NCBI GenBank assembly: GCA_019084245.1
Contig: JAHRFE010000028.1
Coordinates: 725,580-789,579, forward strand
Source: Hoeflea sp.
GTDB lineage: Bacteria; Pseudomonadota; Alphaproteobacteria; Rhizobiales; Rhizobiaceae
Direction of reading: 5' to 3'
DNA length: 64,000 nucleotides
Position numbers and translations under genes: made by a program. Below are positions 1 to 9,426 of the stretch, one piece after another. A model generated the notes under the pieces. That model saw only the letters and a list, made by a program, of their open reading frames with translations, was not told where the DNA came from and made no database searches. How positions within the stretch are numbered: the stretch's first letter is position 1; each line of letters opens with the position of its first letter.

Positions 1-2643
1 TGGCACGATGGCGTCGTCGACGATATTGTCGGTCACCGACAGCAAGGTGCGGATTAACAGCTTGTAGGCCTCGCGACCGGCCTCGAACACCGCATCGCGA
101 CCGGCGTCCGTGGGCAGCTTCTTGGGGTAGAAGCCGCCCTTGGCGCCAACCGGCACGATCACCGCATTCTTGACCTGCTGCGCCTTGACCAGTCCCAGCA
201 CCTCGGTGCGGTAATCCTGTGCCCGGTCTGACCAGCGCAAACCGCCGCGGGCAACCGGACCGAAGCGCAGGTGGACGCCTTCGACTTCGGATCCGTAGAC
301 AAAGATTTCGCGGAAGGGCTTTGGCTGGGGCAGTCCCTCAAGCGCCTTCGGATCCAGCTTGAACGCCATCGCCGGGCGCGGTGCTCCATCATCGCCGGTC
401 TGGAAATAATTGGTCCTGAGCGAGGCGACGATGGCATTGACGTAGCGCCTGAGAATCTTGTCATCATCGATGCTCGGGACTTCAGCCAGTGCGGTTTCGA
501 TCTCCTCCATAAGCCTTGCGCTCAGATCCGTCCGCTTTTCGGCGTCGATGCCTGTATCAAACCGGACCCGGAACAATTCCAGCAATTTGCCGGCAATATC
601 CGCATGACGATTGAGGCTGTGCGCAATATATTCTTGGGAATAGGGAATACCAGCCTGCCGCAGGTAACGCGCATAGGCACGCAGCACTGTTGCTTCGCGA
701 ACTGACAGTCCGGCATTGGTGACAAGCCGATTGTAGGCATCATTGTCGGTTTCCCCGCGCCAGACCGACAGGAAGGCTTCCTCGAGACGGGCTCCATCGA
801 TTGTCAGATCGATGATGCGCCCATCCTCATGGGCGATCTCCATGTCGTGAACGAATACCGTGCCCGAAGCGCCGGCTTGATCGTCGAGGAAAATCTCGTG
901 GGTCTGTTCGCTGATCACCTTGAAGCCGAGATTTTCCAGAAGTGGAACGCGGCGCGACAGGGAAACAGGCTCGCCGGCATGAAAGATCTTCAACGCCAGA
1001 TGGTCTTCGGGTGTATCCTCGTTGCGGTAAAGCGCAATCCGGATCGAGCCAGGCGCCTTGCAGGCGAGGATATTGCCAAGATCCGCCAGTGCCTCTTCCG
1101 GCCGAAAACGCTCTTTATAGGACGGGCTGACGCTCATCCGGGCAGCGCTGCTGCCACCCAGCGAGCGGAACTGATCCTCCCATCGGGTGACAATGGATCG
1201 GACGTCGCGTTCGAGCTGCTCCTGCGGGATTTGCGGTGTCCTGCCTTCGGACCGGCCGATGATGAAATGCACGCGCGCGACACCACCCTCCGGAAAAGCG
1301 GGATAGTAAGCCGACACACGACCGTTGTAGACAGTCTTGAGATAGGCGCCGATCCGCTCACGCGCGATCGAATCATACTGGTCGCGCGGTACATAGACGA
1401 TCACCGATACAAACCGGTCGAACCGGTCGATCCGCGGCAACACCCTGACTCGCGGCCGATCGGCCAGTTCATTGATCTGGTTGCAGAAGCGCGCGAGCAA
1501 GTGGGCATCGATCTGAAACAGATCGTCGCGCGGATAGGCCTCGAGCGTGTTGAGCAGCAACTTGCCGGAGTGGCTTTGCGGATCGTAGCCGAACTCCGAG
1601 ACAACTGCCTGCACCTTGGAGCGAAGCAACGGAATCCGGGTGACCGAGCTTGTGTAGGCGGTGGAGGTGAAAAGCCCCACCACGCGCAACTCGCCGATGA
1701 CCTTGCCTTTGGAATTGAACCGCTTGATGCCGATATAATCCATATAGGCGCGACGATGGACCACCGAGCGGGCATTGGCCTTGGTGACAATCAGAAAATC
1801 CGGTCCCTGCAGAAAATCCAGGATCTCCGGCGTCGTCGTGACCTGATCCTTGCCGAGCCTGAGCACCAGCACATCCGGATCTGACAGAATACCGAGGCCT
1901 TCCGAGGAGGCCCTGCTCAGTTCCGCGGTCTCGCCATCGCCGGAATAGACATACTCGCGCATGCCGAGAAATGTGAAATTGTTGTCACGAAGCCAGGCGA
2001 TGAAGGCTTGGGCCTCCTGCCGTGCCGGTTCGGCCTGCTTGTCGACATCGAGCGCCACCAGATCGGCGGCGCTGTGATCGATCATCGCCAGCATGGCCTT
2101 CCAGTCACTGACTGCCGCCCGGACCTGGTCAAGAACATAGCGGACGCGCATCGCGAGATGCTTAGCGGCTTCCTCGCCGAGCCGCGGCATGTGGATCTGG
2201 ATGTGGCTGACCCGCTGGCTATGGTCGCTGCCATCGCCATGGGAGAACAGAACTGCCGGCGCCTTGCCGGACACGACCAGGATCGGGTGCAGCGCCATGA
2301 GAATGTCGCGCACCTCCGACGTCACCTCGCCCATCACCGAATCATAGAGGAACGGCTTGTTGAGCGTGGTGATGGCAAGAATGGAGACATCCTGGCCATC
2401 CTTGGTGGCCTGATCAACGTCGATCAGGCTCATCCGTGAGATCTTGCCGTCCCAGGCGCGGATCTCGGATTCCGCCAGAACTGCCGATTCGGCGAGGCTC
2501 GCGGCTGGGAAAAGCCCCAGATCATCCATGCTGACACGGGAAAAAAGAACATGTGGCTCGACATGCGGCTTCTTGTTCCTGGACGCGATCGTCGCAGCCT
2601 CCGCCAGCAGTGTTTCCGCGCCGCGGGTGTTCCTGACCCCCAT
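1..2643 (-). CDS. NAD-specific glutamate dehydrogenase, large 180-kDa class (N-terminal part; cut by window edge)
   Basis: This open frame of 881 codons runs without a stop from an ATG at 2643 to the left edge, so the C-terminal half is missing. The family (Bac_GDH, about 1,600 residues) oxidises L-glutamate to 2-oxoglutarate and ammonium with NAD and is cytoplasmic. The N-terminal region contains the segment MSLIDVDQATKDGQDVSILA and long regulatory domains. Near residue 830 the catalytic region begins, with a PVGAKGGF segment that carries the Lys expected in the glutamate-binding pocket. The gene is divergent from the AhpD-like gene, with a 100-bp intergenic region. The start is chosen because the frame opens here. 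Family assignment is firm; activity is inferred. Confidence 0.93.
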   Translation of the reverse strand, partial: MGVRNTRGAETLLAEAATIASRNKKPHVEPHVLFSRVSMDDLGLFPAASLAESAVLAESEIRAWDGKISRMSLIDVDQATKDGQDVSILAITTLNKPFLYDSVMGEVTSEVRDILMALHPILVVSGKAPAVLFSHGDGSDHSQRVSHIQIHMPRLGEEAAKHLAMRVRYVLDQVRAAVSDWKAMLAMIDHSAADLVALDVDKQAEPARQEAQAFIAWLRDNNFTFLGMREYVYSGDGETAELSRASSEGLGILSDPDVLVLRLGKDQVTTTPEILDFLQGPDFLIVTKANARSVVHRRAYMDYIGIKRFNSKGKVIGELRVVGLFTSTAYTSSVTRIPLLRSKVQAVVSEFGYDPQSHSGKLLLNTLEAYPRDDLFQIDAHLLARFCNQINELADRPRVRVLPRIDRFDRFVSVIVYVPRDQYDSIARERIGAYLKTVYNGRVSAYYPAFPEGGVARVHFIIGRSEGRTPQIPQEQLERDVRSIVTRWEDQFRSLGGSSAARMSVSPSYKERFRPEEALADLGNILACKAPGSIRIALYRNEDTPEDHLALKIFHAGEPVSLSRRVPLLENLGFKVISEQTHEIFLDDQAGASGTVFVHDMEIAHEDGRIIDLTIDGARLEEAFLSVWRGETDNDAYNRLVTNAGLSVREATVLRAYARYLRQAGIPYSQEYIAHSLNRHADIAGKLLELFRVRFDTGIDAEKRTDLSARLMEEIETALAEVPSIDDDKILRRYVNAIVASLRTNYFQTGDDGAPRPAMAFKLDPKALEGLPQPKPFREIFVYGSEVEGVHLRFGPVARGGLRWSDRAQDYRTEVLGLVKAQQVKNAVIVPVGAKGGFYPKKLPTDAGRDAVFEAGREAYKLLIRTLLSVTDNIVDDAIVP

Positions 2644-2743
2644 TCCAATGCCTCCCAGACTTGATCTTTGGCCGAAACCTATCAGAAGTATCGTGCAAAG
2701 CGACCTGATTTCGTCATCGCAGCCACCAATGGGAGCAAAAATA

Positions 2744-3319
2744 ATGGAAAAAGTATCAGAGACCGTCACGGCTTTGTCATGTGACGAGGAAACACCCTTG
2801 AGCGCAGCCATGAAGGCCTATTTCGCCAAATGTGACGAAAAACTCGGCATGGTGCCCAATGTGCTCAAGGCCTATGCATTCAACAATGAAAAGCTTGAAG
2901 CCTTCGTCGCATTCTACAATGATCTCATGCTCGGCGCCTCCAATCTGAGCAAGCTCGACCGCGAATTGATCGCCGTTGCAGTGTCTTCCATCAACAACTG
3001 CTATTATTGCCTGACCGCCCATGGCGCAGCGGTCAGGCAATTGTCCGGTAATCCGGCGCTTGGCGAACAGATGGTGATGAACCACCGTGTGGCCGATCTG
3101 AAGCCGGCTCAACGCGCGATGATCGATTTTGCGGTGCTGGTGACCGAAGATCCAGGCCGCATCGTCGAGGCAGACAGGCAGCGGTTGCGCGATGTCGGCT
3201 TCAGCGACCGCGATATCTGGGATATTTCCGCAGTTGCTGCGTTTTTCAACATGACCAACCGGATGGCATCGGCCACTGACATGCAGCCAAATCCCGAGTA
3301 TCACAGCCTTGCGCGGTAA
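2744..3319 (+). CDS. AhpD-like / carboxymuconolactone decarboxylase-family peroxidase-related protein
   Basis: This is a 191-residue protein of the AhpD-like superfamily, the peroxidase-related subgroup. A CxxC pair (Cys86, Cys89) is followed by His93 in NNCYYCLTAHG, which is the redox and proton-relay motif of the fold. The ATG at 2744 follows a purine-rich GGGAGCAAAA and fits the family length; the frame is open for 300 nt upstream, but that stretch overlaps the divergent NAD-GDH start and does not look coding. It probably reduces hydroperoxides or acts as an alkylhydroperoxidase-like thiol enzyme. The substrate is unknown. Confidence 0.88.
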   Translation: MEKVSETVTALSCDEETPLSAAMKAYFAKCDEKLGMVPNVLKAYAFNNEKLEAFVAFYNDLMLGASNLSKLDRELIAVAVSSINNCYYCLTAHGAAVRQLSGNPALGEQMVMNHRVADLKPAQRAMIDFAVLVTEDPGRIVEADRQRLRDVGFSDRDIWDISAVAAFFNMTNRMASATDMQPNPEYHSLAR

Positions 3320-3439
3320 TATCTGAACAGTGACTGCCGTTCCCGGGACCGGATTGCAGCATCGGCCTGATAGGTGCTGTCGCTCGATCATCGGGATGCT
3401 ATGCTGCAACATATTCCATCAGGGCCGGGAGCCCAGCAC

Positions 3440-3679
3440 ATGAAAGACGACGAAACTGTACGCCAGGCTAAACGCGATCTCGACCGTCTCGGCGAGGAAG
3501 GCGGTTTGTCCTCGACGCCGATCATGAAATCCGCCGCCACCGGCGTTCGGGATCATTTTGCCGCCAAGGACGCCGACAAGTCCGACAGGGTCGAGGTGTG
3601 GGGCACGCGGATCGCTCGCGGGCTGGCGCTTGTCGCCTTCATCGGTCTGGTGTTCTGGCTGGTTGGGCAGATCTCGTGA
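3440..3679 (+). CDS. Small single-pass membrane protein, unknown function
   Basis: This is a 79-residue protein with a charged N-terminal half and one hydrophobic helix near the C-terminus (about residues 56-75, GLALVAFIGLVFWLVG). The ATG at 3440 follows GGGCCGGGAG. Its stop (TGA, 3677-3679) overlaps the ATG of the pyridoxal kinase gene by one base (TGATG), so the two are probably translationally coupled. I do not recognise the family. It may be a membrane anchor or a small inner-membrane protein conserved next to pdxY. Confidence 0.75.
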   Translation: MKDDETVRQAKRDLDRLGEEGGLSSTPIMKSAATGVRDHFAAKDADKSDRVEVWGTRIARGLALVAFIGLVFWLVGQIS

Positions 3680-4572
3680 TGACAGTTGAGCACCAGCGCA
3701 ATCCCGATATCCGCCCCTCGGTTATTGTGATTTCGAGCCACGTCGTGCGCGGCTCTGTCGGCAACCGGGCGGCGGTTTTTGCGCTGGAAACGCTGGGCTT
3801 TCCCGTCTGGGCGGTGCCGACGGTCATCCTGCCTTGGCATCCCGGTCATTCGCGGGCGACCCGGATCGTGCCGCCGCCCGAGGACTTCGCATCCTTGATG
3901 GATGATCTGTGCGGCGCGCCATGGCTTGGCGAAGTTGGCGCGGTGCTCAGCGGATATCTGGGGGACGCCCGCCAGGCGGATGATGTCGCGCGGTTGGTCA
4001 GTGCGGTGCGCAATGCAAATCCCCAGGCGATCTACATGTGTGATCCGGTGATCGGCGATACCGGCGGACTTTATGTGCCTGAATCGGTCGCATCGGCAAT
4101 CGGGACCAAACTGATCCCGATTGCCGACATCGCCACGCCCAATGTGCACGAACTGGCGTGGCTCGCGGGTGCGCCGATGACGGATGCCGCGTCCATCATG
4201 GCGGCTGCGGAAACGCTGGGTCCGGCCCGGGTGCTGGTGACCTCTGCGCCGGCCATGATGAGCGGAAGCACCGGCAACCTGCTGGTCAGCGGCCGCCAGT
4301 CGCTGATGGCGGAACATCGGCTTATCCCCGATGCCCCGAATGGACTGGGGGATCTGATGGCGGCAACGCTGCTTGCCCGTCTGCTGGAAGGGGTGGCGGA
4401 GGAAAAGGCTTTGCAAATGGCCACCGGAGCGGTGTTTGAGATCCTCGCCAGGACAGCACGGCGCGGCGCTGATGAATTGACACTGGAAACCGATGCGCAA
4501 AGCCTGCGCACGCCGATGGCCATGGTCAATATGCGCCATGTCCGGTCGATGGCGGACCGCAAGAAGACGTGA
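3679..4572 (+). CDS. pdxY: Pyridoxal kinase
   Basis: The 297-residue protein belongs to the PfkB/ribokinase-like fold and the PdxK/PdxY group, which phosphorylate pyridoxal with ATP in the vitamin B6 salvage pathway. The N-terminus shows VIVISSHVVRGSVGNRAA, the usual pyridoxal kinase opening with the substrate loop. A CDPVIGD segment lies near residue 117, and a GLGDLMAA segment near residue 222 carries the catalytic Asp of the family. The start overlaps the stop of the small membrane protein, and the stop overlaps the GTG of the DUF429 gene, so three genes form one tight operon. Confidence 0.93.
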   Translation: MTVEHQRNPDIRPSVIVISSHVVRGSVGNRAAVFALETLGFPVWAVPTVILPWHPGHSRATRIVPPPEDFASLMDDLCGAPWLGEVGAVLSGYLGDARQADDVARLVSAVRNANPQAIYMCDPVIGDTGGLYVPESVASAIGTKLIPIADIATPNVHELAWLAGAPMTDAASIMAAAETLGPARVLVTSAPAMMSGSTGNLLVSGRQSLMAEHRLIPDAPNGLGDLMAATLLARLLEGVAEEKALQMATGAVFEILARTARRGADELTLETDAQSLRTPMAMVNMRHVRSMADRKKT

Positions 4573-5318
4573 GCCAGGCCGCGCCGCCCTTGAGCCGGGT
4601 GATTGCCGGGGTCGATGGCTGCCGGGCCGGATGGATTGCGCTGGCGCTTGTCCCCGGCGATCCCCGCCCTCGGCTCATGGTTCGGGCACGTTTTGCCGAT
4701 CTGGTGGATGAGCTCGGTCCCGGCGCGATCGTGGCCGTCGACATGCCGATCGGGCTGCCCGACCGGATCAGCGGTCCGGGACGGGGTCCGGAACAGGCGA
4801 TACGGCCCTGTCTCGGCGCACGGCAATCGAGCGTGTTTTCCATCCCGGCGCGCGCGGCGGTCGAGGCGACGACTTACCAAGAGGCGTGCGATCTGGCCCA
4901 GCAAACCTCCGATCCGCCGAAGAAGGTGTCCAAGCAGGCGTTCTTTCTGTTTGGCAGGATCCTTGAGATCGACCGGTTGCTGCAGGCGGATCCGGATTTG
5001 CGCGATCGCGTCTTCGAATGTCATCCCGAATTTGCCTTCTGCCGCCTCAATGGCATGGTGGCGATGGCGACCCCCAAGAAGGTCCGTGGAGCCGTTAATC
5101 CGGCAGGCGTTGCCGAACGAAAGCACTTGCTCGAGCGGCATGGCCTGGATCCGGACCTTTTTGCAGGGGGCCCGCCACGCGGGGCGGCAATGGACGATCT
5201 TCTCGACGCCGCGGTCAATCTGGTCATGGCCGGCCGTCATGCGCGCGGCCTGACTGAACCCTTTCCCGCGGAGCCCGCCCGCGACCGGCATGGGATCATG
5301 ATAGCGATTCATGGATGA
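4569..5318 (+). CDS. DUF429 family protein
   Basis: The 249-residue protein has the DUF429 hallmarks: an N-terminal GVDGCRAGW strand-loop, AVDMPIGLP near residue 60, and ECHPEFAF near residue 155. These acidic segments recall RNase H-like or ASKHA-type folds, but no reaction is established. The GTG start at 4569 overlaps the pdxY stop in GTGA, a classical coupling arrangement, so it is co-translated with a vitamin B6 kinase. The C-terminal part has an Asp-rich helix (AMDDLLDAAV) typical of the family. Function is not assigned. Confidence 0.88.
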   Translation: MSQAAPPLSRVIAGVDGCRAGWIALALVPGDPRPRLMVRARFADLVDELGPGAIVAVDMPIGLPDRISGPGRGPEQAIRPCLGARQSSVFSIPARAAVEATTYQEACDLAQQTSDPPKKVSKQAFFLFGRILEIDRLLQADPDLRDRVFECHPEFAFCRLNGMVAMATPKKVRGAVNPAGVAERKHLLERHGLDPDLFAGGPPRGAAMDDLLDAAVNLVMAGRHARGLTEPFPAEPARDRHGIMIAIHG

Positions 5319-5419
5319 GCTGACGATTGCCGGCTTTTCTCTCGTTTTTAACGTTGGCAGCGTGCGAGACGCAAAAAGGTTGATTGATCTTGGCCGCTCA
5401 CGCGATTATGAGCGAAGCC

Positions 5420-6070
5420 ATGTCGAGTTTTCCTACCCGCCTTCTTGAAGGCTATCAGAGTTTCATGGACGGCCGCTACACGGCCGAGCGCCAGCGTTAC
5501 CGGGACCTCGCCGAGAGTGGTCAGGAGCCGCACACGCTGGTGATTGCCTGTTGCGATTCCCGCGCCGCGCCCGAAACCATCTTTGATTGCGGTCCCGGCG
5601 AATTGTTCGTGGTTCGCAATGTGGCCAATCTGGTGCCGCCCTATGCGCCCGACACCAACTATCACGCCACCTCCGCCGCTCTGGAATTCGCCGTTCAGTC
5701 GCTGAAGATCCGGCAGATCGTGGTGATGGGCCATGGCCGTTGCGGCGGCATCAAGGCAGCGCTTGATCCGAATGCGTCTCCTCTCTCGCCGGGTGATTTC
5801 ATCGGACAGTGGATGGGCTTGCTCAAACCGGCGGCGCAGCAGATCCAGGATAGCCAGTTGATGACCGGCGGCGAACGCCAGGTCGCGCTCGAACGGATCT
5901 CGATCCGCAATTCGCTTTCGAATTTGCGGACATTCCCCTGCGTCAAGATCCTTGAGGATCGCGGCAGGATGGCGTTGCACGGTGCATGGTTTGACATTTC
6001 GACCGGTGAATTGTGGGTCATGGACCCCAAAACCGGTGATTTTTTCAGGCCTGACCCCGGGCTTGCTTGA
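5420..6070 (+). CDS. Beta-class carbonic anhydrase
   Basis: This 216-residue enzyme interconverts CO2 and bicarbonate in the cytoplasm. Zinc ligands of the beta class are visible: Cys45 in CCDSR with the Asp-Arg dyad, and His105 and Cys108 in GHGRCGG. Length is typical. The start is uncertain. The ATG at 5420 (MSSFPTRLLEGY) fits homologues best, but ATG 5408 and TTG 5384 are in frame upstream. It stands alone between the DUF429 gene and a secreted NTF2-like gene. Confidence 0.93.
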   Translation: MSSFPTRLLEGYQSFMDGRYTAERQRYRDLAESGQEPHTLVIACCDSRAAPETIFDCGPGELFVVRNVANLVPPYAPDTNYHATSAALEFAVQSLKIRQIVVMGHGRCGGIKAALDPNASPLSPGDFIGQWMGLLKPAAQQIQDSQLMTGGERQVALERISIRNSLSNLRTFPCVKILEDRGRMALHGAWFDISTGELWVMDPKTGDFFRPDPGLA

Positions 6071-6149
6071 CAGCCGGCCACGCTCTCCGCTTCCATGGAC
6101 TCATCAACGCCTCGCGCTTCATTGAATGCGCCTTGTTTGGGAGCCCAAG

Positions 6150-6572
6150 ATGAGTGCAATACGGCCCTTGATTGCAGCCCTGGCCCTTGCCGTGGCGCTG
6201 AGCGGTTCCACTGCTGTTGCGCAAACCCCTCTTCTCGAGCGGTGGTATACGGCGATGTTTGACGTCAATCGCGTGGCGATCGCCGATCTGCTCGCAGATG
6301 ACGCGGTCGTCACGCTTGAGGATCTTGGCATATCCCAGACCAAGGCCGAGTACCTGGAAGCGCTCGACGAATGGGAAGACATCGTCAAGACGGCCAATTT
6401 CGCCTGGCAAGTCGAAGAAGACGCCACGGCTGATGACACCAGGGCCACCGTCCTGGTCTGCTATCAATTCCCGGACAACGAGTTGATGATCCGCGAGGCT
6501 TTCACGTTTCGCGACGGAAAAATCATCAGCAGTGTCCAGACCACAGTCAGCGACAGCTGCGAAGATTTCTGA
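6150..6572 (+). CDS. Periplasmic NTF2/SnoaL-like small protein
   Basis: The 140-residue protein begins with a signal peptide (hydrophobic stretch LIAALALAVALSG, cleavage likely after AVAQ near residue 25). The mature part has the pattern of a nuclear transport factor 2-like fold: an N-terminal helix with LERWYTAMF, a DDAVVTLEDLG loop and a C-terminal strand ending FRDGKIISSVQ. Such proteins bind or isomerise small molecules, but no catalytic residue can be named here. The ATG at 6150 follows TTGGGAGC. It is convergent with the transglycosylase gene. Confidence 0.8.
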   Translation: MSAIRPLIAALALAVALSGSTAVAQTPLLERWYTAMFDVNRVAIADLLADDAVVTLEDLGISQTKAEYLEALDEWEDIVKTANFAWQVEEDATADDTRATVLVCYQFPDNELMIREAFTFRDGKIISSVQTTVSDSCEDF

Positions 6573-6592
6573 ATCCATCCCGGCACGTAGGA

Positions 6593-7411
6593 TCAGCCGT
6601 CGATTTCGGCCCCGATCGCGGCGATGGCTTTTTGATAGACCCCCGCGGCATTCCACCCCTGGATCGCACGGAAATTGGCTTGGCCCGGCTGATATCCGCC
6701 GCCCCGGCTCCAGCCGTGTCCACGCAGAAAATTGGCTGTCGAAGCCAGCGCATCGGCGGTTGATGCCAGATTGACGCTGCCATTGCGGTCGCCGTCCACG
6801 CCAAACCGCACCACATTGGCGGGCAGGAACTGGGTCTGGCCGATTTCGCCATGGGCGGCGCCCTTGAAATCCGGGCTCAGCCAGCCTTTCTGGATCAGCT
6901 GAAGCAGAGCGTAGAGCTGTTCGGTAAAGAAGGCCGACCGTCGGCAATCATAGGCCAGTGTCGCGACCGCCGAGACGGTGTGCTGGTTTCCGGAGAAGGC
7001 GCCGAAGCCCGATTCCATGCCCCAGATCGCAATCAATGGCCCTGCCGGCACCCCGTAGGTTTTCTCAAGGGCGGCAAACAGCCCGGCATTTTGTTGCTTG
7101 AGTCGCTTGCCCTTTGAAATGATCGTGGATGCGCCGCGTTTTTGCATGAACTGTTCAAAGGACAGCTTGAAGCTTTTCTGATTGCGATCGGCTGAAATGG
7201 TCTTGGTGGCATACCGTGCGTTCTTGAAGGCACTATCAAGGGTGCGCTGCGAAATGCCTGCCCGTGCCGCTTCCTGCTTGAACTGCTGGACCCAGGCCTC
7301 AAACCCGCTCGCGGTGTTGCCGCACTGCGCGGCCTGCGCCGTCGTGCCCAGTCCGAAGGTCATGAGCGCTGCAACACCCAATGCTGCCAGTCTTTGACGA
7401 TTGCCATTCAT
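6593..7411 (-). CDS. Lytic murein transglycosylase, MltB family (GH103)
   Basis: The 272-residue secreted enzyme cleaves the MurNAc-GlcNAc bond of peptidoglycan to 1,6-anhydromuropeptides. A signal peptide is clear (AALGVAALMTFGLGTTAQA). The SLT_2/MltB domain follows, with the catalytic Glu in WGMESGFGAF and the conserved GEIGQTQFLPAN. The frame is open further upstream, but the ATG at 7411 gives the signal peptide. There is no peptidoglycan-binding domain at the C-terminus, so it is a short, probably soluble periplasmic form. Confidence 0.92.
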   Translation of the reverse strand: MNGNRQRLAALGVAALMTFGLGTTAQAAQCGNTASGFEAWVQQFKQEAARAGISQRTLDSAFKNARYATKTISADRNQKSFKLSFEQFMQKRGASTIISKGKRLKQQNAGLFAALEKTYGVPAGPLIAIWGMESGFGAFSGNQHTVSAVATLAYDCRRSAFFTEQLYALLQLIQKGWLSPDFKGAAHGEIGQTQFLPANVVRFGVDGDRNGSVNLASTADALASTANFLRGHGWSRGGGYQPGQANFRAIQGWNAAGVYQKAIAAIGAEIDG

Positions 7412-7494
7412 GCTGTTGAGCCCTTTGCCACGTAAAACCGGTCCTTTGCTGACTCTGCCAGCGATTCGGGAAAAAGTCACGGTCCCCCGCAGGA

Positions 7495-7528
7495 CCAAAA
7501 CCCTCGCCATTGGTGCCAATGGCGAGGG
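7495..7528 (-). terminator. Rho-independent terminator of asd
   Basis: A 13-bp perfect inverted repeat (CCCTCGCCATTGG at 7501-7513 and its complement at 7516-7528) with a 2-nt spacer is followed on the minus strand by TTTTGGTC. It lies 23 bp past the asd stop and fits an intrinsic terminator. Confidence 0.9.
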
Positions 7529-7551
7529 CTCGGAGATTGTTCCTGCCTGAA

Positions 7552-8583
7552 TCAGGCCGCGAGGCGCGGCTTGATCAGGCGGCGGTTGAGCAGAAGCTCC
7601 GCGATCTGGATGGTGTTGAGGGCTGCACCCTTGCGCAGATTGTCGGACACCACCCAGATATTGAGGCCGTTTTCGACGGTGGCGTCTTCGCGAATGCGCG
7701 AAATGAAGGTCGCGTCTTCGCCGGCGCATTCATAGGGCGTGATGTAGCCGCCGTCCTCGTGCTTGTCGATCACCTGGCATCCGGGCGCGTCGCGCAGGAT
7801 ATCACGGGCTTCCTCGGCGCTGATCTCGTTTTCAAACTCGATATTGACGGATTCGGAATGGCCGATGAACACCGGCACGCGCACGGCGGTGCAGGTGACC
7901 CTGATCTTCGGATCGAGGATCTTCTTGGTTTCGGCCAGCACCTTCCATTCTTCCTTGGTGTAGCCATCCTCCATGAACTCATCGATATGCGGGATGACAT
8001 TGAAAGCGATGCGCTTGGTGAACTTCTTGTTCGAGATCGGGTCGGCGACAAACACGGCCCGGGTCTGGTTGAACAGCTCATCCATCCCGTCCTTGCCGGC
8101 GCCGGAAACCGACTGATAGGTGGAGATCACCAGACGCTTGATCCTGGCATGGTCATGCAGCGGCTTGAGCGCCACCACCAGCTGGGCCGTAGAACAGTTC
8201 GGGTTGGCGATGATATTGCGCTTGGTGTAGCCGGAAATCGCGTCCGGGTTCACTTCCGGCACGATCAGCGGCACATCGGCGTCGTAGCGCCAGGCCGAGG
8301 AATTGTCGATGACGATGCAGCCTTGCGCGCCGATCTTGGGCGACCATTTCTTGGAGACCGCGCCGCCGGCTGACATCAGGCAGATGTCGGTGTCGGAAAA
8401 ATCATAGGTTTCGAGGTTCTTGACCTTCAGGGTCTTGTCGCCGAAGGACACTTCGGTGCCGACCGAACGGCTTGAAGCGAGCGCCACGACTTCGCTGACA
8501 GGGAAGGCGCGCTCTGCAAGGATATTGAGCATTTCGCGGCCGACATTGCCTGTCGCCCCGGCGATTGCGATTTTGAAACCCAT
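7552..8583 (-). CDS. asd: Aspartate-semialdehyde dehydrogenase
   Basis: The 343-residue enzyme reduces L-aspartyl 4-phosphate with NADPH to L-aspartate 4-semialdehyde, the branch point to lysine, diaminopimelate, threonine and methionine. An N-terminal Rossmann motif GATGNVG is present, and the catalytic Cys130 lies in NPNCST. The loop STYQSVSGAGKDG and a C-terminal NAD(P)-binding tail are typical. Length matches the bacterial family. It is monocistronic, with a strong terminator directly downstream and about 200 bp of free sequence before its start. Confidence 0.97.
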   Translation of the reverse strand: MGFKIAIAGATGNVGREMLNILAERAFPVSEVVALASSRSVGTEVSFGDKTLKVKNLETYDFSDTDICLMSAGGAVSKKWSPKIGAQGCIVIDNSSAWRYDADVPLIVPEVNPDAISGYTKRNIIANPNCSTAQLVVALKPLHDHARIKRLVISTYQSVSGAGKDGMDELFNQTRAVFVADPISNKKFTKRIAFNVIPHIDEFMEDGYTKEEWKVLAETKKILDPKIRVTCTAVRVPVFIGHSESVNIEFENEISAEEARDILRDAPGCQVIDKHEDGGYITPYECAGEDATFISRIREDATVENGLNIWVVSDNLRKGAALNTIQIAELLLNRRLIKPRLAA

Positions 8584-8788
8584 GGTTCCCGTGCTCCTCT
8601 CTCCCCTTGTTAGCGGTCAAGCGCCACTCTTCCCGCCCCGGGGAGAGTGAGGGGCGGAACGGGTCAGATCGTGGTTTTGGTCTTGATCGTGGTGCGCATG
8701 GTGGCGGTGTTTTGATGGAACTGCGCACAAATGTCAATTGGCCGCCAATCCGGACTTCAAGCGGAGGGAGATGATCCCGCCGAGCGCA

Positions 8789-9286
8789 TCAAGGTCTTCT
8801 GGATGTCATGGTCTGCCGGATATATTTGACAGCCGAGCGATAGTGGCTGGGTCCTGCGGCTTCCGCCCAGCGGCCTGGCGTCCAGGCGTTATTGGCGCCC
8901 TTCATCGGGCCGCCATAGAGATCGGCATTGTCGTGGCTGCGGATGAATTCGAGCAATTGCGCATGATTGTCTGACAACAACTGTCTGACTTCACGCCAAC
9001 TCAGTCCGGACTGGCTGCGGCGCAGTTCGGCATTATAGGCCTTCAGCTGGTTCCATTTGTAGCCCGGCGCCGGAAAGAAGACCGGTTTCCCGGCGATGCC
9101 GTCGGCATACCAGCCAAGAAACAGGCCGATCCAGTGGGCGCGATGCCCGATGACATCCTTGATCGAGGTGTCATCGAGGTCCTTTATGACAGCCTCGGCG
9201 TCGGACATATCGGCGATCAAGACATCAAGCTTGCCATATTCCTTTTGCGTTGCCGCCAAGAGTTCGTCTTTGGAATGTGCGGGCAT
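8789..9286 (-). CDS. ClbS/DfsB-family four-helix bundle protein (DUF1706)
   Basis: The 165-residue protein matches the ClbS/DfsB (DUF1706) family, which folds as a DinB-like four-helix bundle. Visible family features are the opening KDELLAATQKEYGKLD, a WIGLFLGWY helix and a central PGYKWNQLKAYNAE segment. The ATG at 9286 follows CAGGAGAGCG, a good ribosome site. Some relatives protect against genotoxins (ClbS hydrolyses colibactin) or take part in biosynthesis. Nothing here shows the substrate. Confidence 0.85.
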   Translation of the reverse strand: MPAHSKDELLAATQKEYGKLDVLIADMSDAEAVIKDLDDTSIKDVIGHRAHWIGLFLGWYADGIAGKPVFFPAPGYKWNQLKAYNAELRRSQSGLSWREVRQLLSDNHAQLLEFIRSHDNADLYGGPMKGANNAWTPGRWAEAAGPSHYRSAVKYIRQTMTSRRP

Positions 9287-9426
9287 ATATCGCTCTCCTG
9301 AGCATACCATGTCTTCCTTGTGACGCCGCGGCCTTGATGGAGATCAACATCCCGGCATTGCCGGGTTGCATGCTCATCCTCCGTCATGCCGTTTTGGGTC
9401 GCAATGCGGCCCGGTTGCACGGAGAG

